A stretch of 64,000 bases of DNA from Pseudomonas pergaminensis (GCF_024112395.2 NZ_CP078013.2:2046001-2110000); one strand, 5' to 3'; shown: positions 47,797 to 57,307, numbered from the stretch's first letter. The notes: generated by a model not told the origin, from the letters alone. A program made the numbers and translations.

Positions 47797-49209
47797 ATGG
47801 ATTTAGGGATCGATCGACAAGCCCTTGTACCGGTGGTGCAGCAAATCATCAGCGCGGTGGCGCAATGGATTCGCACGAGTGGGGCGAGCCCTGGCACACG
47901 CTTACCGTCCGTTCGCCAGGTGGCCCTTGATAACCTGCTCAGCCAGTCCAGCGTGGTCGAGGCGTTTGAACGATTGGTCGCGCAGGGAGTGCTGGTTTCA
48001 AAACAGGGTTCGGGTTTCAGCGTTGCCCAACCGCCGACGTCGCACGAAGGCCAGTGGTACGAAGGGGCCGAGCAAGACTGGGGAGCCTTCGCCGATAACC
48101 CGTTGGGTGAGCTGAAACTGGGCTGCGGCTGGTTGCCGGATACCTGGCGTGAAAGCGATGACATCAGTTACGCGGTCCGCGAAGTGACCCGTACCGACAC
48201 CGCTGGCCTGTTCAACTACAGCACGCCCTTGGGGCTGCCCGCATTGCGCGAGCAATTGCTCAAGCGCCTGGGCCAGGTCCACATCGCTACCCATCTCGAC
48301 CACATCCTCACCACGGCCGGCGCCAGCCATGCCCAGGACCTGCTGATCCGCACATTGCTCAAGGCCGGCGATTGCGTGGTGGTCGAAACGCCGGGGTACG
48401 GCAACCTTTATCGGCAATTGGCGTTCCACGGCGTGCAACTGCTGCAGGTGCCACGCACTCGCGGTGGCCCGGACATCCCGGCGCTGGAAACGCTGTTGCA
48501 GCAGCATCGGCCCAAGTGCCTGTTCATCAACAGCCTGTACCACAACCCCACCGGCTCCAGCCTGAGCCGCACGGTGGCCGAGCGTTTGCTGGAGCTGGCG
48601 CGCCGCGAAGATTTCCTGATCATCGAAGAGGATGTCTTCGGTGACCTGCAGCACGCCAGTTGCACACGGCTTTCGGCGTTGCCCCATGATGACCGGGTGA
48701 TCTACGTATCGAGTTTTTCCAAGACCCTGAGCAGCGCCTTGCGCGTGGGTTACCTGAGTGCCAGCGCGGCGATCATCGGGCAATTGGCCAGCCTCAAGAC
48801 CTTGACCGGCTTCGGTACCTCGCGATTTGCCGAGGCGGTGGTGGCCACGCTGCTGGCCAACGGCACCTACCGCAAGTGGGTGCAGCGTTTGCGCAAGCGC
48901 CTGAATGCGCAAATGGCTGCCACGTTGCAGGTGCTGGAAGACGAGGAGTGGGAGGTGTTCACTGCTCCGGCCGGCGGGATGTTTGTGTGGGCGCGGCCGG
49001 GGTCGGGGGATCGGTCGCGGTTGCAGGCTTGTGCGCGGCGGCTCGGGGTTTTGTTATCACCGGGGGCGCTGTTCAGTCCAACCCATGAGCCCTGCGACTG
49101 GCTGCGCATTAATGTGGCCTATGCGGCGGATCAACGCGCCTTGGCGTTGTTCCGGGCCATGGGCCCCGCCAGATCGACCTCGACCATTCTGAAAACGACG
49201 AGCGTGTAG
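47797..49209 (+). CDS. MocR-type GntR/aminotransferase transcriptional regulator
   Basis: A 470-residue regulator: N-terminal GntR winged helix (about 10-75, GTRLPSVRQVALDNLLSQSS), a linker, then an aminotransferase fold with the PLP lysine Lys309 in YVSSFSKTLSSALRVGY and the HNPTG motif at 249-253. It binds DNA in response to an amino-acid-like effector or PLP. The target may be the adjacent SDR gene, the chemoreceptor gene downstream, or itself. GTGAGTGG is the only weak ribosome site. Confidence 0.88.
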   Translation: MDLGIDRQALVPVVQQIISAVAQWIRTSGASPGTRLPSVRQVALDNLLSQSSVVEAFERLVAQGVLVSKQGSGFSVAQPPTSHEGQWYEGAEQDWGAFADNPLGELKLGCGWLPDTWRESDDISYAVREVTRTDTAGLFNYSTPLGLPALREQLLKRLGQVHIATHLDHILTTAGASHAQDLLIRTLLKAGDCVVVETPGYGNLYRQLAFHGVQLLQVPRTRGGPDIPALETLLQQHRPKCLFINSLYHNPTGSSLSRTVAERLLELARREDFLIIEEDVFGDLQHASCTRLSALPHDDRVIYVSSFSKTLSSALRVGYLSASAAIIGQLASLKTLTGFGTSRFAEAVVATLLANGTYRKWVQRLRKRLNAQMAATLQVLEDEEWEVFTAPAGGMFVWARPGSGDRSRLQACARRLGVLLSPGALFSPTHEPCDWLRINVAYAADQRALALFRAMGPARSTSTILKTTSV

Positions 49210-49323
49210 CTTTTTGCCATTATTGTGGCGCCAACGACTTGTGCTCAGTGCCTTGTGGTTGCGAATCTCGCCTGTGTAAACCGGGCTCGATGGCAATTGC
49301 CATTGCAAGAGGATTCAAGTGCA

Positions 49324-51291
49324 ATGATTTCGGCCGTGCAACGACAATTCGCCAACCTCGGTATGGCAAAAAAACTGGGCTTGGGCTTCACCCTGGTGCT
49401 GCTGTTGACGGCGGTGGTCGCGGCGATCGGCGTGTGGTCCCTGCAAACCGTTGGCCAGCGTTTCGAAGGCCTCAAGGCCATGTCCTCGCTCAACAGCGGC
49501 TTGCTCAAAGTGCGCCTGATCGAGCAGGACTACGCGCTGCATGCCGACCCCAAGGCCGTCGACGCGCTGCATGAAAGTGTCGACGCGTTGGCGGCCCTTG
49601 CCGCGAGCCTCAAGGCCCAGTCGGCGACCAATGTGCCGGTCATGACCGACGTCGAGCAGGCCCTGGCGGCGTACCGCAAGGCGTTCGATGAGTTTGTCGA
49701 ACTGACCCAGACCAAGGACCTGGCGTTGGAAATGGCCAGTTGGTCGGTGTCCAGCGTGGCCAATAACCTCGATGTGCTGCAAGCCGGGCTGGCAGATGAC
49801 GGTGCCTATGGCCTCAAGGAAAGCCAGGGCAAGGAGGGTGCCGAATTCATCGAGCAGGCGGGGCAAGTCAGCCAGGTGTCGCGCCTGATGCTGCAAGCCA
49901 TGAACGAAGCGCGGGTGCGCCTGGACCAGAGCCGCAAGGTGAGCGAGGAAGAAATCGAACAGGGCAAGATCGAGCAGGCCGACCAGGCTTTGGCCCAGGT
50001 CGAGCAACTGAAGACCTCGGTCAAGGACCCCGGCTACCAGACTGTGCTCAACGAAGTGTCCGGGCATATTGCCGCCTTCAGTGAAAAACTCGGTGAGTAC
50101 ACCGGCTTGCTGGCCCAGGAGAAGGTGGTCTACAAACAGCTGCATGACCGGGCGGGTGAGGTAGTCAGCCGGGTCAACCAGGCGTATGACGCTGAAGACC
50201 AGTCCATGCAGGGGCAGTTGAAGAAAAGCGCGATGCTGATCATCGGCTCGTCGGCCCTGGCCTTGCTGGTGGGGTTGATTGCGGCGTGGGTGATTACCCG
50301 GTTGATCGTCGCCCCGCTGCGCAGTGTGATCGCGGTAGCCCAACAGATTGCCGCCGGCGACTTGAGCGGGCGCATGGAGGTCAGCCGTCGCGATGAAATC
50401 GGCCAACTGATGCAGGCCATGCAACAGATGGGCAACGGCCTCAGCCAGATGGTCAGCGGCCTGCAAGCCGGTATCGAGCAACTGGCGAGCTCGGCGCATT
50501 CGCTGTCCAGCGTCACCGAGCAGACCAACGTCGAGGTCAGCAGCCAGAAAGAAGAAACCGAGCAGGTCGCCACGGCGATGAACCAGATGACCGCCACGGT
50601 ACACGACGTGGCACGCAACGCTGAAGAGGCCGCGCAAGCTGCACAGACCGCAGACGACAAAGTCGACAGTGGCCAGCAGGTGGTGCGCCAAAGTCTGCAG
50701 CGCATTGAATTGCTCGCCACCTCCAGCACCAGTGCCAGCGCCAGCATCGAGAGCCTGAGCGTCGAGATCCAGAATATCGGCACGGTGTTGAGTGTGATCA
50801 AGAGCGTGGCCGAACAGACCAACCTGCTGGCCCTCAACGCCGCCATCGAAGCCGCCCGTGCCGGCGAGCAAGGGCGTGGCTTTGCGGTGGTGGCGGATGA
50901 AGTACGGGCCCTGGCCAAGCGTACCCAGCAATCCACCGAAGAAATCGAGCGCCTGATCAGTAGCTTGCGCAGCGCGGCCCAGTCGTCGGTGCAGCAGATC
51001 CAGCAAAGCGGGGAGCTAGTAAAGCTGGCGGTGAGCGACGCCCTGGAAACCGAGAGTGCCCTGGGCAGCATCGCCGTGGCGGTGTCGTTGATCCAGCAGA
51101 TGAACCAGCAGATCGCCGCGGCCGCCGAGGAGCAAAGCTCAGTGGCCGAAGAGATCAACCGCAGTGTCACCAGTATCCGCGCCAGTGCCGATCAGTCGGC
51201 GCTGAGCATGCAGGGCAACGCCGCGTCGAGCATCCAGCTGGCGCAGTTGGGGGCGGAGCTCAAAGGGATGGTGGGGCATTTCCGCCTGTGA
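49324..51291 (+). CDS. Methyl-accepting chemotaxis protein with HBM-type sensor domain
   Basis: A 655-residue chemoreceptor. Span 1 is at about 18-40. The periplasmic part is about 255 residues, all helical, the size and pattern of the helical bimodular (HBM) domain known from P. putida McpS, which binds TCA-cycle intermediates. Span 2 is at about 300-325, then HAMP and a signalling domain with [18 protein letters not shown]. The ATG at 49324 starts [17 protein letters not shown] with AGAGGA upstream. The ligand is inferred only at family level. Confidence 0.9.
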   Translation: MISAVQRQFANLGMAKKLGLGFTLVLLLTAVVAAIGVWSLQTVGQRFEGLKAMSSLNSGLLKVRLIEQDYALHADPKAVDALHESVDALAALAASLKAQSATNVPVMTDVEQALAAYRKAFDEFVELTQTKDLALEMASWSVSSVANNLDVLQAGLADDGAYGLKESQGKEGAEFIEQAGQVSQVSRLMLQAMNEARVRLDQSRKVSEEEIEQGKIEQADQALAQVEQLKTSVKDPGYQTVLNEVSGHIAAFSEKLGEYTGLLAQEKVVYKQLHDRAGEVVSRVNQAYDAEDQSMQGQLKKSAMLIIGSSALALLVGLIAAWVITRLIVAPLRSVIAVAQQIAAGDLSGRMEVSRRDEIGQLMQAMQQMGNGLSQMVSGLQAGIEQLASSAHSLSSVTEQTNVEVSSQKEETEQVATAMNQMTATVHDVARNAEEAAQAAQTADDKVDSGQQVVRQSLQRIELLATSSTSASASIESLSVEIQNIGTVLSVIKSVAEQTNLLALNAAIEAARAGEQGRGFAVVADEVRALAKRTQQSTEEIERLISSLRSAAQSSVQQIQQSGELVKLAVSDALETESALGSIAVAVSLIQQMNQQIAAAAEEQSSVAEEINRSVTSIRASADQSALSMQGNAASSIQLAQLGAELKGMVGHFRL

Positions 51292-51318
51292 TCGCCGCGT
51301 TGGCGCAGCGATCACAGG
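51285..51318. terminator. Perfect hairpin across the chemoreceptor stop codon
   Basis: The 11-bp arms CCTGTGATCGC (51285-51295) and GCGATCACAGG (51308-51318) include the TGA stop at 51289-51291. There is no T-run on either strand, so its efficiency as a terminator is uncertain. It separates two convergent genes. Confidence 0.55.
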
Positions 51319-51327
51319 GAAGGGGGG

Positions 51328-52140
51328 TCAGGCGTTGTTGGCGAGGAAGGTCAGCAGCGCTTCGTTGACGAAGTCCGGATTTTCCCGGGCGCTGATATGG
51401 CCCGCCTCTGGAATCAGGATCAGGCTGCAGCCAATCAGGCCGGCCATTTCCTCGGACTCGGCGGGTGGGCGTGGTTTGTCCTGCTCGCCACACATCACCA
51501 GGGTGGTGTCGGCGTCCAGGCGTGGCAACTGCTCCAGCACAGCCTCGCGACTGAAGATCAAGCGGCCCAGGGGCACGATGCTCTGCAGCAGGCGCTCTTT
51601 GGAGTAGCCCTGCAATTGCCTGCGAAAATCCTGGTACAGCGCTGATTCGCGGTCGATACCCGGGCGGAAAAAGATCGGTGCGACCACGTCCAGCAAGGGC
51701 TCAGGGATGGCACCGGCGTCTTCGATCATCTTGAACAGCGAGAAATAGTACTGGCGCGTGGCTTCGGGCTCGGCGCCCAGGTACGTGTCCATCAGCACCA
51801 GGCTGTTGATGCGCTGCGGCGCCAGCAACGCCAGGCGTGCGCCCCACATGCCTCCGACGGAGAGCCCCACGAGGTTGATCTGGGGGATATCCAGTTGGTC
51901 CAGCAAGGCCAGGGCCTGGCGCGCGAGGTCGTCAAGAGAGCGGGTGTGCGCCGGCAGTGGGCCGGATTCGCCATGGCCCCACAGCTCGGGCACGATCACG
52001 CGGTATTGTTGCGACAGGGCTTCGATCTGCGGCGCCCACATGTCGGCGCCCCATAGGTAGCTTGAGCCCAGCAGGACGACGGGGCCTGAGCCCTGGTCGA
52101 CGTAGTGCAGTGGTTGTCCATCAATGACGGCGACAGGCAT
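51328..52140 (-). CDS. Alpha/beta hydrolase
   Basis: A 270-residue hydrolase: nucleophile elbow LVGLSVGGMWG (Ser94), oxyanion segment LLGSSYLWGADMW, acid in VMCGEQDKPRP, closing His in IPEAGHISARENPDFV. It resembles the BioH/3-oxoadipate enol-lactonase group but has no pathway neighbours. The ATG at 52140 (MPVAVIDGQPLHYVDQG) is preferred; 11 further codons upstream are not family-like. Confidence 0.87.
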   Translation of the reverse strand: MPVAVIDGQPLHYVDQGSGPVVLLGSSYLWGADMWAPQIEALSQQYRVIVPELWGHGESGPLPAHTRSLDDLARQALALLDQLDIPQINLVGLSVGGMWGARLALLAPQRINSLVLMDTYLGAEPEATRQYYFSLFKMIEDAGAIPEPLLDVVAPIFFRPGIDRESALYQDFRRQLQGYSKERLLQSIVPLGRLIFSREAVLEQLPRLDADTTLVMCGEQDKPRPPAESEEMAGLIGCSLILIPEAGHISARENPDFVNEALLTFLANNA

Positions 52141-52295
52141 AGCAGGCCTCTGACTTCGTGGAGTAAGGGGCACTTTTGTACGCTAGTCGGAGGCGGGGGG
52201 ATAGATGCAAAGTGATGGCATATGGCGAACTGGGTTTGCCACAGGGGGCGTCTGGGGATGGTGCTGGACCACAAGCCACAGCTATCTAACTGTCA

Positions 52296-52871
52296 CCCCG
52301 AGATCCAAACTGTAGGAGCTGGCTTGCCTGCGAAGGCGGCCCGACAGCCGACCACAATCTAACTGTCATCCCGCGATTCAAAAATGTGGGAGCTGGCTTG
52401 CCTGCGAAGGCGGCCTGACAGCCGACCACAATCTAACTGTCACCCCGCGATTCAAAAATGTGGGAGCTGGCTTGCCTGCGCAGGCGGCCCGACAGCCGAC
52501 CACAATCTAACTGTCACCCCGCAATCCAAAAATGTGGGAGCTGGCTTGCCAGCGAAGGCGGCCCGACAGCCGACCACAATCTAACTGTCACCCCGCGATT
52601 CAAAAATGTGGGAGCTGGCTTGCCTGCGAAGGCGGCCCGACAGCCGACCACAATCTAACTGTCACCCCGCGATTCAAAAATGTGGGAGCTGGCTTGCCTG
52701 CGAAGGCGGCCTGACAGCCGACCACAATCTAACTGTCATCCCGCGATTTAAAAATGTGGGAGCTGGCTTGCCTGCGAAGGCGGCCCGACAGCCGACCACA
52801 ATCTAACTGTCACCCCACGATCCAAATGTGGGAGCTGGCTTGCCTGCGAAGGCGGCCTGACAGCCGACCTA
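52296..52871. repeat. Tandem array of eight REP units, period 74 bp
   Basis: GGAGCTGGCTTGCC(T/A)GCG recurs with GGAGC at 52315, 52389, 52463, 52537, 52611, 52685, 52759 and 52831; the spacing is 74 seven times except the last (72). Between cores lies a conserved GCCGACCACAATCTAACTGT and CACCCCGCGATTCAAAAATG. Units are more uniform than in the 44.7-kb array, so expansion was recent. Confidence 0.94.
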
Positions 52872-53218
52872 GATGTTGGATCTTACCGGGTACATATCCG
52901 TTATTTAGGTAAGGGCTGCTATGGGTTCCGCCCTTACGGCGGCTCACTTTTGAAAAGCGCAAAAGTAAGCAAAACGCTCTTGCCCCAACACTCGGCACCT
53001 CGCTTAGGCTCGGTGTGCCCGTAATCCGACAGGTATTTGGGGGGCCGCCGCCACGCGCCATCCATGGCGCGGGGCGGCTAAACCGGCATCCCTGCCGGTT
53101 TACCCCCCAAATCCCTGTCGAATTCCGGCCAGCGTGTTTGACGGGGCGCCTAAGATCAAAAGCGAGATCAAGATCAAGATCAAGATCAAGATCACGATCA
53201 ACAGCGACTCGCTTTGCA
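52872..53218. repeat. Long structured intergenic repeat, copy 2
   Basis: It starts GATGTTGGATC, again 41 bases after the last REP core, and aligns with copy 1 throughout, with hairpins ACTTTTG/CAAAAGT (52946-52966), GCGCCATCCATGGCGC, and AAACCGGCA-TCCC-TGCCGGTTT. Near its end AGATCA is repeated five times (53166-53195), more than in copy 1. No supported gene. Confidence 0.88.
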
Positions 53219-53278
53219 TCGTGGTTTGGGGGTGGTGGTTACAGCGTTGTTAGGCACCTATGCACTGAGAGGGCATCA

Positions 53279-54037
53279 TTAGTCGTAAATAACTTTTTTC
53301 TTCCACTCGGCGTCGGCGTCGACCACCTTGAGGCCTTCGGTCAGTTCGTTGACTTCGTCTTCGGCCGGTTTGCTGTTGGTCAGCACGGTGGAGTTGGCGC
53401 GGGCCAGTTGGGCTTCCAGTTGTTGCAGTTGTGCGCTGTAGATCACCGGCTCCGGCTGTTTGCGCAGGTACTGCACGCCACGTTCGAAGGCCAGGCGTGC
53501 CTGACCCGGTTGGCCTTGTTGCAGGGCGTGCTGGCCGAGGTTGTTGAAGAATTCGATGTGCAGCAACACCAGGATATGGCGGATTTCCCTGATCCAGTGC
53601 TTGGCTTCGTTGGCCGGCAGGAAACCGTCCTGGGCCGCGCGGGTGACTTGGCCATGCAGGGCTTCGAGCAGGAAGCGCACGTCCTTGGCCTTGGCTTCGG
53701 TCTGGATCGGCGCGGGTGGGTTGTTCACCGGGATGGATTCACCCTGGGCCACCAGCGTATTCAGCTCGGCAATGCGGGCCTTGATCGGTGCGCTGCCTTT
53801 GTTGAGGTTCAACAGGCGCTGGTTGACGTTGAGTTCCAGGCGAGTCAGTAACAGCTTGAGCGCCGGGGTCATCAACTGGCCGGGGAAGGTCTCGGTGATT
53901 TCACCGCAGCGGCGCAGGCGATCGTTGAGTTCGATCTCGGTGCGCTTCTTTTCCAGCTTGTTGTTTTCCACCACGTGGTTCATGTAGCCAATGGCGATCA
54001 GTATTGCGATCCCGGCTATTACCAGCAGGGTGATCAT
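53279..54037 (-). CDS. Single-span membrane-anchored protein of unknown function
   Basis: A 252-residue protein with an N-terminal span at residues 1-20 (MITLLVIAGIAILIAIGYMN) followed by a charged, helical soluble part. EFFNNLGQHALQQGQPGQARLAF... region near 170-200 reads like a tetratricopeptide-type helix pair. I do not recognise a named family. The ATG at 54037 is preferred because it puts the hydrophobic segment at the N-terminus; the frame continues upstream without membrane character. Confidence 0.75.
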   Translation of the reverse strand: MITLLVIAGIAILIAIGYMNHVVENNKLEKKRTEIELNDRLRRCGEITETFPGQLMTPALKLLLTRLELNVNQRLLNLNKGSAPIKARIAELNTLVAQGESIPVNNPPAPIQTEAKAKDVRFLLEALHGQVTRAAQDGFLPANEAKHWIREIRHILVLLHIEFFNNLGQHALQQGQPGQARLAFERGVQYLRKQPEPVIYSAQLQQLEAQLARANSTVLTNSKPAEDEVNELTEGLKVVDADAEWKKKVIYD

Positions 54038-54317
54038 GAGTGGTGTCACCGGTGTGACCTCTTTATAGGGTTTACAGTGGAGTGTAGTGACTGGGCCATC
54101 CGGCGGATAGGACTGATCGACCAGTTGCCCGGGTACTTTGCTTCTATATAGAAAGGCGTTCCCTGCATGGATGCACATTGCCATCATTTGCTGGAACGAA
54201 CTATAGCGTCTTGTCGGGCGCCAGAATATAGGCGTCAAGGGCCGGACGGGCAGAATGCCCGCCAGGGCCCGGAAAGCAGGGCGAAGTCATTGATTTAAAT
54301 AAATTTATCCTTGGGGG

Positions 54318-54346
54318 TTGACGACCTTTCAATCCATCCATAGAAT
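54318..54346 (+). promoter_or_regulatory. Stable-RNA-type sigma70 promoter of the tRNA cluster
   Basis: TTGACG (54318-54323), 17 bases, TAGAAT (54341-54346), then a GC-rich discriminator GCGCGCCA. That discriminator is typical of stringently controlled tRNA/rRNA promoters. It lies about 60 bases before the first tRNA. The rest of 54038-54408 shows no gene. Confidence 0.8.
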
Positions 54347-54408
54347 GCGCGCCACTTACAGCGTAAAGCACACAGCGAAACGCGGTAGGGAGTGAATGTT
54401 GTACGTGT

Positions 54409-54484
54409 GTCCCCTTCGTCTAGTGGCCTAGGACACCGCCCTTTCACGGCGGTAACAGGGGTTCGAGTCCCCTAGGGGACGCCA
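54409..54484 (+). tRNA. tRNA-Glu (TTC), copy 1
   Basis: Seventy-six bases with acceptor stem GTCCCCT/AGGGGAC, anticodon stem CCGCC/GGCGG around TTC, T-arm GGGGTTCGAGTCCCC, and an encoded CCA. All stems pair. Confidence 0.97.
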
Positions 54485-54488
54485 ATAT

Positions 54489-54564
<76 letters not shown>

Positions 54565-54636
54565 AATTTAAGCAGTATTGCCTTCGGGTGGTACTGAGTG
54601 AAACCAGGGCATAATCTTCGGATTTAATCTCTGGAC

Positions 54637-54663
54637 ACTGAAATACACACCATGTGTTTCAGT
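54637..54663 (+). other. Hairpin between the two tRNA pairs
   Basis: ACTGAAA (54637-54643) pairs with TTTCAGT (54657-54663), and CACA with TGTG inside. It lies just before the second tRNA-Glu and could be an RNase processing structure in a four-tRNA transcript. Confidence 0.5.
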
Positions 54664-54668
54664 TGTGT

Positions 54669-54744
54669 GTCCCCTTCGTCTAGTGGCCTAGGACACCGCC
54701 CTTTCACGGCGGTAACAGGGGTTCGAGTCCCCTAGGGGACGCCA
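54669..54744 (+). tRNA. tRNA-Glu (TTC), copy 2
   Basis: Identical in sequence to the copy at 54409-54484, including the encoded CCA. Confidence 0.97.
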
Positions 54745-54747
54745 TTT

Positions 54748-54823
<76 letters not shown>

Positions 54824-54832
54824 TATTCAATG

Positions 54833-54864
54833 AAAACGCCGATCAGCGATGATCGGCGTTTTTG
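54833..54864 (+). terminator. Intrinsic terminator of the tRNA cluster
   Basis: The stem AACGCCGATCA-GCGA-TGATCGGCGTT is followed by TTT, 10 bases after the last tRNA. Confidence 0.92.
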
Positions 54865-54912
54865 TGTGTGCGTGATTTGTGCGCAAACGCCGCAGGCCTG
54901 CTGCGGCGCCGT

Positions 54913-55704
54913 TCAGTGCGCTGTGAGGGGTTCCTGCCCGGGCATGAAAAAACGCGCAAACAGCTCGGATTGAGACTTGATGTTCAGTTTGTTGTAGAGG
55001 TTGCGACGGTGGACTTTGATGGTCTCTGTCGACAGGTTCAGCTTGCCGGCGATTTCTTTGTTGGAAAAACCGCTCAACAGCAACCTGAGCACATCTTTTT
55101 CCCGCACAGTGATTTGTGCGCCCAATTGCACGATGGCCTCTGACCAAGGCGGCGGCTCGGCCTGGCTTTTTTCTGCATCGCTCTCAAAGCACATGCGTTG
55201 ATGCATCAATGCCATCACCCAGGGCTTGATGATGTCCAGCGTGGTGATCTGCTGCGGGCTGTAGCGCACGTTGCTGCCCAATGAAATGCACAACGTTCTG
55301 TCGGCATCAAGCTGGACGTTGTATTGCACCTCATCCACGCTGACGTACTGGGCAAAATATTGGTGGTAGTACTCGGTGGTCAGGAAGTGCTCCGGCGCAA
55401 TGTCGGACAGGTGAAAAAAACCACTCTGCGGCTGCTCTCGGTTGGCGATGTAAAACGGGTCCAGCAGGTACAGCCCCTTTACATAGCGCTGGGTCAGCGC
55501 GTCCACTTCATCCGCATCGGCGACTTCGGTCATGCTGATGACCCGCACGTGTTGGTCGCTGAAGATCAGCACCACCCAGTTGTCGAGCTGCATGTATTCC
55601 TTTAACACGCGAACCAGCGAGCTCCAGAAGGCCGGGCGGTTGAGCTGCATGATCAGCGTCCCGGCCGACCGATGCCAGGCCAGGTTGTGAAGGTCGAGCG
55701 ACAT
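54913..55704 (-). CDS. LuxR-family transcriptional regulator
   Basis: A 263-residue regulator with a C-terminal LuxR-type helix-turn-helix (about 198-250: ITVREKDVLRLLLSGFSNKE, then STETIKVHRRNLYNKL). The N-terminal 190 residues do not show the acyl-homoserine-lactone pocket residues in the usual order and I do not recognise them. AAAGGGG lies seven bases before the ATG. It is divergent from the solitary binding-protein gene 140 bases away, its most likely target. Confidence 0.88.
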   Translation of the reverse strand: MSLDLHNLAWHRSAGTLIMQLNRPAFWSSLVRVLKEYMQLDNWVVLIFSDQHVRVISMTEVADADEVDALTQRYVKGLYLLDPFYIANREQPQSGFFHLSDIAPEHFLTTEYYHQYFAQYVSVDEVQYNVQLDADRTLCISLGSNVRYSPQQITTLDIIKPWVMALMHQRMCFESDAEKSQAEPPPWSEAIVQLGAQITVREKDVLRLLLSGFSNKEIAGKLNLSTETIKVHRRNLYNKLNIKSQSELFARFFMPGQEPLTAH

Positions 55705-55843
55705 TTACTACCCCTTTAGGGTTAGTGATGCGTTGAACGGGGCTAAGTACTTATAGGTATTTACTAATCGGACGTGCCGAGTATATTCACCCCCCAATGG
55801 ATGAAGGCCATGATGGCCTGTCGTTTTTGACAAGGATAGCTAT

Positions 55844-56947
55844 ATGAGTCAACCCCATTTGCGCGGCATTTTTATGTCTGTGTTGGTCTGCCTATGTGTC
55901 AGTGCGCCGGTTTCGGCGGCCGAATCACGGGTCAACCTGTACAACTGGTTCGGGCTGATCGCGCCGGAAACGCCGAAGGAATTCGAGCAGAAAACCGGTA
56001 CCCGGATGCACTTGGATGCCTTCGACAGCGCCGAGATCATGCAGAGCAAGGTCATGGCCGGACGCACCGGGTATGACGTCGTCGTCGCCACCTCGAATGT
56101 CTTGCCCAGCCTGATCCAGGCCGGCGTGCTTGCACCGTTGGACCGCTCCCAACTGAGTAATTTCTCGCACATCGATCCCGAAATGCTGGCGCTGCTGTCC
56201 GCCAACGATCCGGGTAACCGGTATGCCGTGCCGTATTTGTGGGGCACCACCGGCATTGGTTATGACGTGGACAAGGTCAAGGCCGCCCTGGGCGACGATG
56301 CCCCGGTGGACAGCTGGGACCTGATCTTCAAGGAAGCGAACATCAGCAAGCTCAAGTCGTGTGGCGTGGCGATGCTCGACTCCCCGAGTGAAATCATTTC
56401 GATCGCCTTGCATTACCTCGGGCTGCCGAGCAACAGCCAGAACCCTGAGGACTACCAGAAAGCCCAGGCGTTGTTGCTGAAGATCCGCCCTTACGTGCTC
56501 TATTTCGATTCATCCAGAACGGATGCTGACTTTGCCGACGGCAATATTTGTGTGGTGGTGGGCTGGGCGAGCGGGGCGCTGACGGCGCAGGCCATCAATG
56601 AAAAAAACAAAACCGGCCGCAAGATCGCCTACAGCCTGCCGCGTGAAGGTGGGCTGGTGTGGTCGGAAAACTTCGTGCTGCTCAAGGATGCGCCCCATGC
56701 CCGGCAAGGCCTGGCGTTTATCAACTACATGCTCGACCCGCACGTCATAGCCAAGAGCTCCAACCACACGCTGTACCCCAACGCCAACAAGGATGCCACC
56801 GAGTTGGTCGAGCAGAAGTTGCGCGACAACCCCTGGATCTATCCGTCCAAAGAGACCATCGCCACCTTGGTGCCCCTTGAGCCGCTGCCCTTGAAGTTGG
56901 AGCGGATCCGCACGCGTGTGTGGACCAAGGTGAAGAGTGGGACGTGA
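55844..56947 (+). CDS. PotF/SpuD-like periplasmic substrate-binding protein
   Basis: A 367-residue exported binding protein: signal peptide to about residue 26 (VLVCLCVSAPVSAAES), then VNLYNWFGLIAPETPKEFEQ, the start seen in polyamine-binding PotF/SpuD/SpuE, and YAVPYLWGTTGIGYDVDKV in the hinge region. It is expected to bind a polyamine or related amine. No permease or ATPase gene lies beside it, so it either serves a transporter elsewhere or acts as a sensor. AAGGA lies about 9 bases before the ATG. Confidence 0.88.
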   Translation: MSQPHLRGIFMSVLVCLCVSAPVSAAESRVNLYNWFGLIAPETPKEFEQKTGTRMHLDAFDSAEIMQSKVMAGRTGYDVVVATSNVLPSLIQAGVLAPLDRSQLSNFSHIDPEMLALLSANDPGNRYAVPYLWGTTGIGYDVDKVKAALGDDAPVDSWDLIFKEANISKLKSCGVAMLDSPSEIISIALHYLGLPSNSQNPEDYQKAQALLLKIRPYVLYFDSSRTDADFADGNICVVVGWASGALTAQAINEKNKTGRKIAYSLPREGGLVWSENFVLLKDAPHARQGLAFINYMLDPHVIAKSSNHTLYPNANKDATELVEQKLRDNPWIYPSKETIATLVPLEPLPLKLERIRTRVWTKVKSGT

Positions 56948-57021
56948 TCGAGTGAATGAATAGGCATGTCCAGCGGTTGGCTATGCAGCTGTCGCAGACG
57001 TTCCAGTCAAGGAGATTAATC

Positions 57022-57273
57022 ATGGGCCAAGGCTATTATCAGCGTGACGTGAAGTCGAACGATGACAGTGCGTACAAGGAAATCGAAGAGCAGATCGGCC
57101 ACTGTACGCCCGAACAAGCCTGGGCCATGTATTACGTCTCGGCGGGCATGGTGCGTGAGTACATCACGCGGGCGGTGATGGAGCATATTGGCCGGGGTAA
57201 CCGGGCGTTGTTGCTGGAATTCCCGGAGCTTGCCCGGGCCGAAGAGAAATCCCGCTTCCTGCTGCCGCTTTGA
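57022..57273 (+). CDS. Small orphan protein (83 residues)
   Basis: The product begins MGQGYYQRDVKSNDDSAYKE and is soluble and probably helical; no family recognised. AAGGAG at 57009-57014 is ideally spaced for the ATG at 57022, supporting it as a real gene. It follows the binding-protein gene by 74 bases and may share its transcript. A hairpin terminator follows. Confidence 0.75.
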   Translation: MGQGYYQRDVKSNDDSAYKEIEEQIGHCTPEQAWAMYYVSAGMVREYITRAVMEHIGRGNRALLLEFPELARAEEKSRFLLPL

Positions 57274-57277
57274 CCGA

Positions 57278-57307
57278 ATGCCGATCAGTGATGATCGGCA
57301 TTTTTTT
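57278..57307. terminator. Terminator overlapping the end of the MocR-type gene
   Basis: The stem ATGCCGATCA-GTGA-TGATCGGCAT plus TTTTTT terminates the small orphan gene on the plus strand. The stem also contains the stop and last codons of the minus-strand regulator gene (stop at 57285-57287). Confidence 0.85.

Noticed and set aside
52296-52871. CRISPR array or short proline/cysteine-rich proteins (open frames of about 66 codons)
   Set aside because: The frames are the same 74-bp period read through without stops. They have no ribosome sites of their own and spacers are not unique.
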